Positions 1 through 6,987 of a DNA stretch of 8,587 nt are shown one piece after another. The notes beneath the pieces are model-generated. The model had not been told where the DNA came from. It was given only the letters and a program-made list of their open reading frames with translations, and did not search any database. The position numbers and the translations under genes were made by a program. The stretch's first letter is position 1. The number at the start of each line of letters is the position of its first letter. Source of the DNA: Chloroflexota bacterium (lineage in GTDB: Bacteria; Chloroflexota; Anaerolineae; Promineifilales; Promineifilaceae); the NCBI GenBank assembly GCA_963169155.1, contig CAUJGI010000081.1:1-8587 (forward strand), given 5' to 3'.

Positions 1-2247
1 GCCACCATTGTCACCGAAGATAAGACCTTCTACACCAATCCCGGTTTTGATCTCCTGGGGATTGCCCGTGCGGTCTGGACCAATGCCCAGGAAGGGGAAA
101 TTGTCTCCGGTGGGAGCACAATTACCCAACAGGTCGTACGCAACTTGCTGCTCAACAGCGAAGAGCGCACGGAAATCTCCATTCGCCGCAAACTGCGCGA
201 AGTGGTGCTGGCCTGGCAAATCTCGCGCACCTATGAAAAAGACGACATCCTGGCCCTCTATCTAAACCAGAGCTACTACGGCGGCATGGCTTACGGTGTT
301 GAAGCGGCCGCGCGCACCTACTTTGGCAAAACGGCCGTTGACCTCACCCTGGCAGAAAGCGCCCTGATTGCTGGACTGCCGCAGGCGCCAGCACTCTACA
401 ATCCCCTCATTGTGCCTGAAGCAGCCAAGGCTCGACAGCAGGACGTGCTGAGGCTGATGCTCCGGCAGGGTTTTATAACCCAGGAACAACATGACCTGGC
501 CGTTCGTGAACCGCTGGCTTACGCGGCCACCCCCTACCCGGTGCTCGCCCCCCACTTTGTTATGATGGTGCAGCAGGAGCTGGATAAGGTGTTAACAGCC
601 GAGCAGCTGCACGACAGCGGTGGTTTAACGGTGCACACCACCCTGGACCTGGACTGGCAGCTGTCGGCCGAAAAGATTGTGCAGGAGCAGATTGACCTGC
701 TCAACAACCCGCGTGACGGCAGTCCCACCCATGCGGCGCGGAATGCCGCCGTGGTGGCAATTCATCCGCAAACGGGTGAGGTGATGGCCCTGGTAGGCAA
801 CGTAGATTATTTTGATGAAGCCCACCATGGGGCGATTAATATGGCGCTGGTGCCCCGGCAGCCAGGCTCGTCACTCAAGCCGATTGTTTACGCTGCGGGG
901 ATGGATCCCCAGCGCGAAATCCCCTTTACCGCGGCCACCCGCTTCCATGACGTGCGCACCGTCTTCATCACCCACGAAAATGATCCTTATGTGCCCGTCA
1001 ACTTTTCACGCACCGAGCATGGCCCGGTTTTGCTGCGTCAGGCACTGGCCTCTTCGCTCAATATTCCGGCCGTTATTGCGCTCGACCAGGTTGGAGTGGA
1101 AACTGCCATGCGTCAGGCGGCGCTGATGGGCATCGGCACGTTAGGAGAACCCAATGAGTATGATTTGTCGTTTGCTCTGGGCGGCGGACCGGTCCGCCTC
1201 TTCGATTTAACCACCGCCTACGCTGCTTTTGCCAAAGGCGGTTTTCGCATGACGCCTCAGCTCATTTTGAATGTTGTTGATACGGCGGGCAATGTGGTGT
1301 ATCAGGGTGAATCTGCGGCGCCGGTGCGGGTGATGGATGAGCGAGTCGCCTGGCTGATTAGCGACATTTTGAGCGACGATGACGCCCGTGTCCTCTCTTT
1401 TGGGCAGGACAGTATCCTGAACATTGGCCGCACCGCTGCTGTTAAAACTGGCACAACCAACGATTTTCATGATAACTGGACGGTGGGCTATACCCCCGAT
1501 GTGGTGGTAGGCGTTTGGGTCGGCAATGCCAACAACACCCCCATGTTTAACGTCACTGGCGTGAGCGGTGCCGGTCCCATCTGGCATATGTTCATGCGCT
1601 CGGTGCTATCGGGAATCCCGGACAAACCATTTAACCGGCCGAAAGGATTGACGCGGGTCGAAGTTTGCACCCTTTCGGGGATGCTGCCTTCGTCCAACTG
1701 TCCGTTTCGTCGTCTGGAATGGTTTATTGCCGGAACCGAACCGGAAGAAATTGACACATTTTATCAGCTGGTGGGCATTGATAAAGGGACTTCCCTGCTG
1801 GCCACGGAGACGACGCCGGCAGACCAGGTTGTCCAGCAGTATGTACTGGATTTGCCCGCCGATTTACAACCCTGGGCTCGGGATTCTGGATTGCGCCTGC
1901 TTGACGATTTGTTGCTGGCCAGCGCCACGGAGCGCGACAGCGCTGCGCATCCGCTTCGTCTTATTTCGCCCGATCCGAACACAAAGTATCGCCTGACAAC
2001 GGCCGTACCCAATTCGGCGCAAAAGCTGCCGGTCCAGGTTGTGGGGGGAGCTGGGTTAGAGGAAATTTCTATCTGGCTGGATGGTGCGCTTCTGGGAACG
2101 ATGAGTGGGCCACCGTATCTCATTTGGTGGGAATTGACACCTGGGATTCATACCATGTGGGCCGAGAGCGAGGCTATGAATGGGACAGTAATTCTGAGTG
2201 AGCAAATTACGTTTGAAGTTTTAGCGCCGGTTCAGCTTTCACAGTAG
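1..2247 (+). CDS. Bifunctional penicillin-binding protein (GT51 transglycosylase + transpeptidase), PbpC-like, 5' end missing
   Basis: Polymerises lipid II glycan strands and cross-links the peptides outside the cytoplasmic membrane. The frame is open from base 1, so 748 residues are visible and the N-terminal anchor and the start of the GT51 domain lie outside the window. Fragment numbering: GT51 motif 1 EDKTFY with catalytic Glu6, motif 2 GGSTITQQ (37-44), motif 3 RKLRE with Glu67, then ILALYLN and the AYGVEAAA/YFGK stretch. The transpeptidase has SxxK (PGSSLKP, Ser290/Lys293), SxN (SLN, 352-354) and KTGTT (482-486), so both activities look intact. A Cys556/Cys567 pair follows the transpeptidase domain. 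The C-terminus (about 650-742) with ISIWLDG and PGIHTMW resembles the BiPBP_C domain of PBP1C, which is why I favour PbpC over PBP1A. It ends in TAG ahead of a bidirectional terminator. The family call is firm; the subclass is probable. Confidence 0.95.
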   Translation, partial: ATIVTEDKTFYTNPGFDLLGIARAVWTNAQEGEIVSGGSTITQQVVRNLLLNSEERTEISIRRKLREVVLAWQISRTYEKDDILALYLNQSYYGGMAYGVEAAARTYFGKTAVDLTLAESALIAGLPQAPALYNPLIVPEAAKARQQDVLRLMLRQGFITQEQHDLAVREPLAYAATPYPVLAPHFVMMVQQELDKVLTAEQLHDSGGLTVHTTLDLDWQLSAEKIVQEQIDLLNNPRDGSPTHAARNAAVVAIHPQTGEVMALVGNVDYFDEAHHGAINMALVPRQPGSSLKPIVYAAGMDPQREIPFTAATRFHDVRTVFITHENDPYVPVNFSRTEHGPVLLRQALASSLNIPAVIALDQVGVETAMRQAALMGIGTLGEPNEYDLSFALGGGPVRLFDLTTAYAAFAKGGFRMTPQLILNVVDTAGNVVYQGESAAPVRVMDERVAWLISDILSDDDARVLSFGQDSILNIGRTAAVKTGTTNDFHDNWTVGYTPDVVVGVWVGNANNTPMFNVTGVSGAGPIWHMFMRSVLSGIPDKPFNRPKGLTRVEVCTLSGMLPSSNCPFRRLEWFIAGTEPEEIDTFYQLVGIDKGTSLLATETTPADQVVQQYVLDLPADLQPWARDSGLRLLDDLLLASATERDSAAHPLRLISPDPNTKYRLTTAVPNSAQKLPVQVVGGAGLEEISIWLDGALLGTMSGPPYLIWWELTPGIHTMWAESEAMNGTVILSEQITFEVLAPVQLSQ

Positions 2248-2290
2248 GAGCATAGTTGATTTCGAATTGCCTAAACGACTAATGCCGTGG

Positions 2291-2341
2291 TTGGGCTGCT
2301 CGCCTCAGGGCGTAGCTTCGCGAAGCTATTGCGCCACCCAA
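2291..2341. repeat. Intergenic hairpin with a perfect 16-bp palindrome
   Basis: Downstream of the penicillin-binding protein, TAGCTTCG/CGAAGCTA (2313-2328) is a perfect palindrome. It is flanked by GGCG (2309-2312) pairing with CGCC (2332-2335) across a 3-nt bulge, and more distantly by TTGGG (2291-2295) pairing with CCCAA (2337-2341). No T-run follows on either strand, so it is not a standard intrinsic terminator. It may be a repeat element or a 3'-end stabilising structure. The rest of 2248-2398 shows no gene. Confidence 0.45.
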
Positions 2342-2398
2342 GCATCGATGCCACTACAGGGTTATAAATGGTGGTGGTGGCGAAGTTGGTGAACCAGA

Positions 2399-2434
2399 GA
2401 AAAGACAACGGCCGTTTCCCACCGTTGTCTTTTC
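2399..2434. terminator. Bidirectional intrinsic terminator between convergent genes
   Basis: A 13-bp perfect stem (GAAAAGACAACGG at 2399-2411 pairing with CCGTTGTCTTTTC at 2422-2434) encloses a 10-nt loop. A-rich and T-rich bases lie on the two outer arms, so RNA from either strand ends in a U-run. It sits between the stop of the penicillin-binding protein (2247, +) and the stop of the minus-strand gene (2439), as expected for a shared terminator. One ACGGCCGT octamer overlaps the stem-loop boundary. Confidence 0.8.
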
Positions 2435-2438
2435 CATA

Positions 2439-2798
2439 TTAACAAACCACCGCTGGCTCAAACTGCGGCGGCAGCGCCAGGGGCCAGTTGAAAGCCACCA
2501 GGGCCGACCGCGCCAGCAGCCGCACTCGCCGCCACACGTCACTGCGGCGCAGAGCGACATCGGTGCAGGTGTGATCCAGACAGACGCGCATCAAGTCTCG
2601 CCTCAGCGAAGTCAGTACTTCTTGTTGTGCATCTGTCAGGCAGTCTGCTTCAGCCACAAAAAGCGGCTCGTGCTGTTCAAATTCCTGTATCAAACGACTC
2701 ACTTTACACGCTTCGTTGGGATACAGGCGCAGTTGACCCGTCACTGGCAGGGCCAGCGCTTGCAAAACTGCTCGTAATTCATTTGGTTGCCTATTCAT
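2439..2798 (-). CDS. Conserved-looking hypothetical protein, 119 aa
   Basis: I do not recognise a family. The product is soluble-looking, with no signal peptide or membrane segment. It begins MNRQPNELRAVLQALALPV and has a charged, probably helical middle (LTDAQQEVLTSLRRDLMRVC) followed by an Arg-rich stretch (RRSDVWRRVRLLAR) and a Pro-rich end. Two Cys in VCLDHTC, another Cys in EADC and a C-terminal Cys are visible, but no metal-site pattern is convincing. The ATG at 2798 has an AGGA nine bases upstream, and the TAA stop abuts the bidirectional terminator, which supports a real gene. It lies 83 bp after the second exporter gene in the same direction, so it may be the last cistron of that operon, although the gap holds an inverted repeat. 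No functional call is possible. Confidence 0.6.
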   Translation of the reverse strand: MNRQPNELRAVLQALALPVTGQLRLYPNEACKVSRLIQEFEQHEPLFVAEADCLTDAQQEVLTSLRRDLMRVCLDHTCTDVALRRSDVWRRVRLLARSALVAFNWPLALPPQFEPAVVC

Positions 2799-2819
2799 TG
2801 TATCCCGTCCTTTTTCGGT

Positions 2820-2885
2820 AAGCGGTTATCGGTAGGTCGGTAATCGGTTTGTTTTACCGATTACCGTTTACCGTTCACCGATTAC
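2820..2885. repeat. CGGTAA-type repeat cluster forming an inverted repeat
   Basis: The gap between the second exporter gene and the 119-aa gene is built from variants of CGGTAAT/CGGT units. The core is a perfect 11-bp stem, CGGTAATCGGT (2838-2848) and ACCGATTACCG (2856-2866), with a 7-nt loop. Degenerate copies continue outward on both sides (CGGTAAGCGG, ATCGGTAGG; TTTACCGTTCACCGATTAC). The right arm runs over the exporter stop codon (2882-2884). No T-run follows, so it is not a canonical terminator. It resembles the low-complexity short tandem repeats found between genes in some bacterial phyla. Confidence 0.7.
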
Positions 2886-4699
2886 TGTGCCACCGCCACG
2901 CTGCCATCCAGCCCATATACCTTCTGCCGCTCGTCGCGGAACTGCCTGGTGTACAGGTTGTAGTAATGGCCGCGCGCCCGAATTAGCTCGGCGTGAGTGC
3001 CCATTTCCGACACCCCGCCATTTTCAATCACCATAATGCGATCGGCGCTTTTGATGGTCGACAGGCGGTGGGCGATGATGAAGCTGGTACGGCCGTTCAT
3101 CAACGTCTCCATGCCCTGCTGAATCAACGCCTCCGTCAGCGTGTCCACCGAGCTCGTCGCTTCGTCCATGATAAAGATGTCTGGCCTGGCCAGAATGGCC
3201 CGCGCCAGGCTGATCAGCTGCTTCTGCCCAACAGAGAGCAAGACCCCGCCCTCACCCACTTCAGTCTTGAAACCTTTCTCCAGCTTCATGATGAAGTCAT
3301 AAGCACCAGCCAGTTTTGCCGCTTCTTCCACTTCGGCATCGGTGGCATCGAGACGGCCGTAACGCACATTATCCAACACCGTACCCGAGAACAGATGCGG
3401 CGTTTGCAGCACCATCCCAACGCGCGACTGAATGGCATGCTGCGTCAGCGTGGTGTAATCGTGCCCGTTGATCACAATCTTGCCTGCCGTGGGTTCGTAG
3501 AACCGGCAAATCAGGTTAACCAGGGTCGATTTACCCGCACCCGTCGGACCTACCAGCGCCACCGTCTCCCCTTGCGGGATGCGCAGCGACAGATTCTCAA
3601 GCACCGGCTTGCCGTCTTCGTAGTGGAACGATACGTTGTCAAACACGATATCACCCCGGATGCTGCCCGGATCAATCGCCCCTGGCGCGTCCACGATTTC
3701 CGGCTCGGTGTCCAGCAGCGAGAAGATGCGCTCGCCAGAGGCTACCGCCTGCTGCATGCTGGCGTACACCGCCGCCATTTGCTGAATCGGCCACAACATA
3801 AAAGTGACATAGGAGATGAACGCCTGCAAGCCACCAATCGTCATGCCGCCCACTTCAAACTGCGCACCGCTGAACCAGACCACGACGGCAATACCCGTGG
3901 CGCTGACCAGCTGCACCGCTGGCAAAAACAGCGCCGACAGCCATGCCGCCCGGTAAGAAGCCCGGTACATGTCGTCCGTCAGCTCGTTGAACTGGTTCAG
4001 ATTTTCATGTTCACGCCCCAACGATTTCACCACGCGCACACCGCTGATGCTTTCGCTGTACGACCCGGTGATCTTGGAGTTCAGCTTGCGCACCCGGCGG
4101 TACTCCGTCAGAATGCGCTGCTTGAAGGTAATCGCCACCTTCCACAGCGCGGGAATCATCACCAGCACCAGCAGCGTCAGCTTCCAGTTGATGGCAAACA
4201 TGAAGCCCAGCGAGGTCAGTATGCTCGTCACGGTCCAGGCGGTATCCAGGAAACCCCAGGAGACCAGGTCGCCCACACGCGTCGCATCGGACGTTACCCG
4301 CGACATAAGCCAGCCGTTTGACGTGCGGTTGTAGTACGACAAGGGCAGCTTCTGCAGATGATCAAACATCTGCTTGCGCAAATCGTACTGCACGAGGTGG
4401 CCCAGGTAACCAGCGGCCGTAATGAAGCCAAAAACAAACACGGCAAACACCAGGAACCACAGGCCATACTGAATTGCCAATGCGCGCAGCGCGTCCAGGT
4501 CACGGGCAATGATGCCTTCATCGATCATGCGCTTGCTCAGGTAGGTAAAGTAAGATTCGATGAGCGCAACGGCCGTAATACACACCAGAAACGTCACCAT
4601 AAACGGCCAGTGATTCAACCCGTGGCGCAAAATGCGCCGGATTGTTGTGCCATTTACCTGACTGTCAAAGTCTTCTTCTTCGAAATTAAAATCGTCCAT
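2882..4699 (-). CDS. ABC exporter half-transporter, BmrD/TM288-like subunit (permease + ATPase)
   Basis: A 605-residue half-transporter of the type IV exporter fold. Six membrane spans lie in residues 31-312 (clear ones at about 31-53, 78-100 and 256-277), followed by a nucleotide-binding domain. Visible there are A-loop Tyr360, Walker A GPTGAGKST (384-392), Q-loop Gln432, signature LSVGQ (488-492), Walker B IFIMDE (508-513, with catalytic Glu513), D-loop SSVD and H-loop His544. The signature deviates from LSGGQ at Gly490 to Val, while its Walker B is complete. The upstream partner gene has the opposite pattern, so this protein should supply the intact ATPase centre of a heterodimer and the defective signature for the other site. 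Start ATG at 4699 has only a weak GAG upstream. The substrate cannot be read from the sequence; multidrug or lipid export is the usual role of the family. Confidence 0.93.
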   Translation of the reverse strand: MDDFNFEEEDFDSQVNGTTIRRILRHGLNHWPFMVTFLVCITAVALIESYFTYLSKRMIDEGIIARDLDALRALAIQYGLWFLVFAVFVFGFITAAGYLGHLVQYDLRKQMFDHLQKLPLSYYNRTSNGWLMSRVTSDATRVGDLVSWGFLDTAWTVTSILTSLGFMFAINWKLTLLVLVMIPALWKVAITFKQRILTEYRRVRKLNSKITGSYSESISGVRVVKSLGREHENLNQFNELTDDMYRASYRAAWLSALFLPAVQLVSATGIAVVVWFSGAQFEVGGMTIGGLQAFISYVTFMLWPIQQMAAVYASMQQAVASGERIFSLLDTEPEIVDAPGAIDPGSIRGDIVFDNVSFHYEDGKPVLENLSLRIPQGETVALVGPTGAGKSTLVNLICRFYEPTAGKIVINGHDYTTLTQHAIQSRVGMVLQTPHLFSGTVLDNVRYGRLDATDAEVEEAAKLAGAYDFIMKLEKGFKTEVGEGGVLLSVGQKQLISLARAILARPDIFIMDEATSSVDTLTEALIQQGMETLMNGRTSFIIAHRLSTIKSADRIMVIENGGVSEMGTHAELIRARGHYYNLYTRQFRDERQKVYGLDGSVAVAQ

Positions 4700-4719
4700 T
4701 AGATTTCTCGTTTTGTGTG

Positions 4720-4766
4720 GTAGAGACGTTGCAATGCAACGTCTCTACGCCTTGCAACGTCTTTAC
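4720..4766. repeat. 29-bp palindrome plus a third partial copy, between the two exporter genes
   Basis: GTAGAGACGTTGCA (4720-4733), a single A, and TGCAACGTCTCTAC (4735-4748) form a perfect 14-bp inverted repeat. A further near copy, TTGCAACGTCTTTAC (4752-4766), follows in direct orientation to the right arm with one mismatch. It fills most of the 71-bp gap between the two exporter genes. It has no T-run. I recall similar GTAGAGACGTTGCA palindromes as dispersed repeats in other bacterial genomes, but cannot check that here. Confidence 0.8.
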
Positions 4767-4770
4767 CAAA

Positions 4771-6624
4771 TCAATCACCCGCCTGCGGTAGCTTTTGGTA
4801 CCCATTCAGCCGTCCATTCACCACCACTGCCGACAAGTCCGCCTCCAGCTCATCTTCGATGCGCGATTGCAAATCGTAGATGCGCTGGTACGTGCCGGGC
4901 ACGTTGACCAAAGTGTCGTGGGTGCCGCGCTGCACAATACGGCCGTTTTCCAGCACCAGCACCAGGTCGGCATTCATGACGCTCTGAATCCGGTGAGCAA
5001 TCAGGAAAGTCGTTCGTGATTCCATCAGCCGGTCCAGCGCTGAGCGGATTTCCGCTTCCGTCTCCGTGTCCACGGAAGACGTGGCGTCGTCCAGAATCAG
5101 CAGGCGTGGATTGCGCAGGAAGGTGCGGGCCAGCGTGACGCGCTGCTTCTGCCCGCCGGAGAGCGTCACCCCACGTTCACCCACCATCGTGTCGTACCCC
5201 TTGGGGAACGACTGGATAACATCGTGCACGGCGGCGGCGCGTGCGGCCGTTTCAATCTCCGCCTCGGTCACGTCACGCGTCACCCCGTAGGTGATGTTCT
5301 CGCGAATCGTCAGCGAAAAGAGGAACGGTTCCTGCATCACAATGCCAATCTGCGCCCGCAGGTAATCGCGCGGGTAATCCTTCAGCTCTACATCGTCGAG
5401 GAGAATACGGCCGTAGGTATACTCATAAAAGCGCGGCAGCAAATTCACCAATGACGTTTTGCCCGAGCCGGTGCCGCCCAGCAAGGCAACCACCTGGCCC
5501 GGCTCCGCGGCAAAGGAGAGATGGTGCAGTACTTGCTCATCTTCACCTTCGTAAGTGAAGCCCACGTCCTCAAAGCGCACCGCACCGCGCACTGGCTGTT
5601 CTGGCCGGTGTTTGCCCACGGTGATCGGTTCTTGCTCCTGGCGCACAATTTGCAGGATACGGCCGTAAGACACAAACCCCGTCGACACATCGGCAATCAG
5701 GCGGCCCAGGTTGCGGATGGGCCAGATGATTTGCGTGACAAAACCGACGTAGGCTATGTAATCCCCGGCGGTCATCGCGCCATCAATTGCCATGCGCGCC
5801 CCCAGGTAAAAACCCAACAGCATCTGCGCGCCACACAGCAAGTCCGTTGCGGGCCAGAAGACTGCGTGCATCGTTGTCAGACGTCGGCCCCGGCGGTATT
5901 TTTCTACGTTTTCACCCTCAAACATCTCTTTTTCAAACTGTTGGCGGGCAAACGCCTTCACCACGCGGACCCCGGCCAGGTTCTCCTGGAGCCGGTTAGA
6001 CAACGTCGCTTCCTGCTCCTGAAAGTGCTCATACGCCTCGCCCACCTTAATGAAGAAAAAGTAGGAAATAAGCAGCACAATCGGAATGATGGCTACCGAC
6101 AGGAAGGCCAGCTTCACATCTATTGTTAACAACGCCGCAAAGTTCACGAAAAACAGCAGCACAATACGGCCGATTCCCACTGTCTGTTCCGCAAAGAGCC
6201 GCCGCACCATATCCACATCAGACGTAGCCCGCTGCAGCAGCTCGCCCGTCTGCATGTTGTCGTGGTAGGTAAAGGTCAGCCGCTGAATGTGGTCATACAA
6301 GAAGTTGCGGATACGCAGCGCCGCTTTTTCCGAAACTTTGGCCGCCAACCGACCACCGGCAAAGGTGAACAACCCTTGCAGCGTGGCCAGAGCCACAAAG
6401 CCCAGGGCGACCCAGGGCAGCAGCTGCCGCAAGTTCGCCGCCGGCAAAATCTCGTCTACGAAGTAGCCCAGGAAGTAGTAAATCCCAGTTTGGGCCAGTG
6501 CCGCCACGCCCACACTCACAATGGCGATCACATAGATGAGATGGTAGCCTTTCAGCAATCGCCACAGGCCCACAAATTTGTTTTCTACAACCGTTTCTTT
6601 CAGGTCAAACGTTTCTATACTCAT
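4771..6624 (-). CDS. ABC exporter half-transporter, BmrC/TM287-like subunit (permease + ATPase, degenerate Walker B)
   Basis: A 617-residue half-transporter with a membrane domain (spans near 28-50, 68-90, 150-168, 171-192, 258-277 and 288-306) and an ATPase domain: A-loop Tyr358, Walker A GGTGSGKTS (383-391), Q-loop Gln431, canonical signature LSGGQ (488-492), Walker B LLILDD (508-513), D-loop SSVD, H-loop His544. Walker B carries Asp513 in place of the catalytic Glu, the hallmark of the degenerate site in heterodimeric exporters; the partner encoded 71 bp downstream has the matching LSVGQ signature. I chose ATG 6624 (MSIETFDLKE) because it has a GGA seven bases upstream and fits family length; the open frame extends 39 codons further to a TTG at 6741, which is unlikely. 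No convincing promoter is visible between the tandem terminators (6781) and this start, so expression may depend on read-through from the leader promoter at 7061. Confidence 0.93.
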   Translation of the reverse strand: MSIETFDLKETVVENKFVGLWRLLKGYHLIYVIAIVSVGVAALAQTGIYYFLGYFVDEILPAANLRQLLPWVALGFVALATLQGLFTFAGGRLAAKVSEKAALRIRNFLYDHIQRLTFTYHDNMQTGELLQRATSDVDMVRRLFAEQTVGIGRIVLLFFVNFAALLTIDVKLAFLSVAIIPIVLLISYFFFIKVGEAYEHFQEQEATLSNRLQENLAGVRVVKAFARQQFEKEMFEGENVEKYRRGRRLTTMHAVFWPATDLLCGAQMLLGFYLGARMAIDGAMTAGDYIAYVGFVTQIIWPIRNLGRLIADVSTGFVSYGRILQIVRQEQEPITVGKHRPEQPVRGAVRFEDVGFTYEGEDEQVLHHLSFAAEPGQVVALLGGTGSGKTSLVNLLPRFYEYTYGRILLDDVELKDYPRDYLRAQIGIVMQEPFLFSLTIRENITYGVTRDVTEAEIETAARAAAVHDVIQSFPKGYDTMVGERGVTLSGGQKQRVTLARTFLRNPRLLILDDATSSVDTETEAEIRSALDRLMESRTTFLIAHRIQSVMNADLVLVLENGRIVQRGTHDTLVNVPGTYQRIYDLQSRIEDELEADLSAVVVNGRLNGYQKLPQAGD

Positions 6625-6780
6625 GATAATTTCCACATTTTTGCGGAGCAACCGCTGGTCACCCCTGTGTTTGTTACAGGATATCAACGATTCTTGACAT
6701 CCTTTGTCCGGTATTAAACCTCCCAAAACTGCCAAACCCAATCGCCATTTTTGCGGGCGTTTTCAGGAGGTCAGAGCAAC
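6625..6780 (-). other. 5' untranslated stretch between tandem terminators and exporter operon
   Basis: No gene is visible here. A small hairpin CCTGT/ACAGG (6664-6668 and 6676-6680) is present. I looked for -35/-10 pairs on the minus strand and found only poorly spaced matches, which is consistent with, but does not prove, read-through transcription from the leader. Confidence 0.4.
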
Positions 6781-6811
6781 AAAAAACGCCACCAGGCGTA
6801 CCCGTGGCGTT
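6781..6811 (-). terminator. Second intrinsic terminator of the tandem pair
   Basis: On the minus strand an 8-bp stem (AACGCCAC/GTGGCGTT, 6804-6811 and 6785-6792) with an 11-nt loop runs directly into a T-run (positions 6786-6781). The plus-strand side is not followed by T, so it acts on minus-strand transcription only. It lies ten bases past the T-run of the leader terminator. Confidence 0.75.
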
Positions 6812-6821
6812 CTCCAAAAAC

Positions 6822-6860
6822 AAAAAAAAACGGTCACGGGCTTGTGAGCGCCGTGACCGT
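6822..6860 (-). terminator. Leader intrinsic terminator (3:4 hairpin of the attenuator)
   Basis: On the minus strand ACGGTCACGG (6860-6851) pairs perfectly with CCGTGACCGT (6839-6830). A 3-bp inner helix (GCT/AGC) and a TGTG-type tetraloop cap it, and eight T follow (6829-6822). It lies 28 bases after the stop codon of the leader ORF. Its 5' arm can alternatively pair with leader codons 24-28. Confidence 0.9.
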
Positions 6861-6874
6861 AAAAATCAACGTTT

Positions 6875-6896
6875 ATTTGTGAAAATTATCACAAAT
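6875..6896. repeat. 8-bp inverted repeat over the leader stop codon; also a CRP/FNR-like site by pattern
   Basis: ATTTGTGA (6875-6882) and TCACAAAT (6889-6896) are perfect arms with a 6-nt spacer. In RNA this hairpin would sit inside the antiterminator loop and contains the leader ORF's two stop codons. In DNA its centre matches TGTGA-N6-TCACA, the CRP consensus. Because it lies downstream of the promoter and inside the transcribed leader, I favour an RNA role; a regulator site is the alternative. Confidence 0.55.
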
Positions 6897-6987
6897 GTCG
6901 TACCCGGTCACAGGCGCAAAGGTTGGCACTTCCACCAACGGCGTTACGGAACTTAGCGATGATGCTCTCGAAGAACATTGTATTCAT
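6889..6987 (-). CDS. Leader peptide ORF, 32 aa, upstream of the ABC exporter
   Basis: Too short for normal gene callers. The peptide starts MNTMFFESIIAKF and ends CACDRVRHL, followed by in-frame tandem stops TGA TAA. AAAGGAG (7004-6998) stands ten bases upstream of the ATG, and a near-consensus promoter lies at 7061-7033 with a predicted leader of about 39 nt. The transcript would end at the hairpin 6860-6822, giving an RNA of about 200 nt with this ORF as its only gene. Codons 23-28 (Leu-Cys-Ala-Cys-Asp-Arg) form segment 2 of the predicted attenuator, so the RNA sequence there is constrained independently of the protein. I infer a regulatory leader like B. subtilis bmrB. Alternatives are a small secreted or modified peptide exported by the adjacent transporter (it has a Cys-x-Cys and a Gly-Gly at 18-19 but no obvious protease site), or a structured small RNA with a chance ORF. 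Confidence 0.7.
   Translation of the reverse strand: MNTMFFESIIAKFRNAVGGSANLCACDRVRHL

Noticed and set aside
2838..2866. Hairpin after the exporter gene as its terminator
   Set aside because: The stem is perfect but no T-run follows on the minus strand; the next real terminator is at 2399-2434.
2993..4321. 442-codon open frame on the plus strand
   Set aside because: It is antisense to the exporter gene, and its His/Arg/Gln-rich translation is what the opposite strand of a GC-rich ABC gene gives. The minus-strand frame has every ABC motif.
5521..6129. 202-codon open frame on the plus strand
   Set aside because: It is antisense to the other exporter subunit, with no domain and an atypical composition.
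6688..6718. TTGACA on the plus strand as a promoter
   Set aside because: The hexamer is perfect, but no -10 box lies at acceptable spacing and no plus-strand gene follows.
6625..6741. 39-codon N-terminal extension of the exporter subunit from a TTG
   Set aside because: There is no ribosome-binding site at the TTG, and the extension does not resemble the family N-terminus; ATG 6624 has a GGA at suitable distance and fits the family length.
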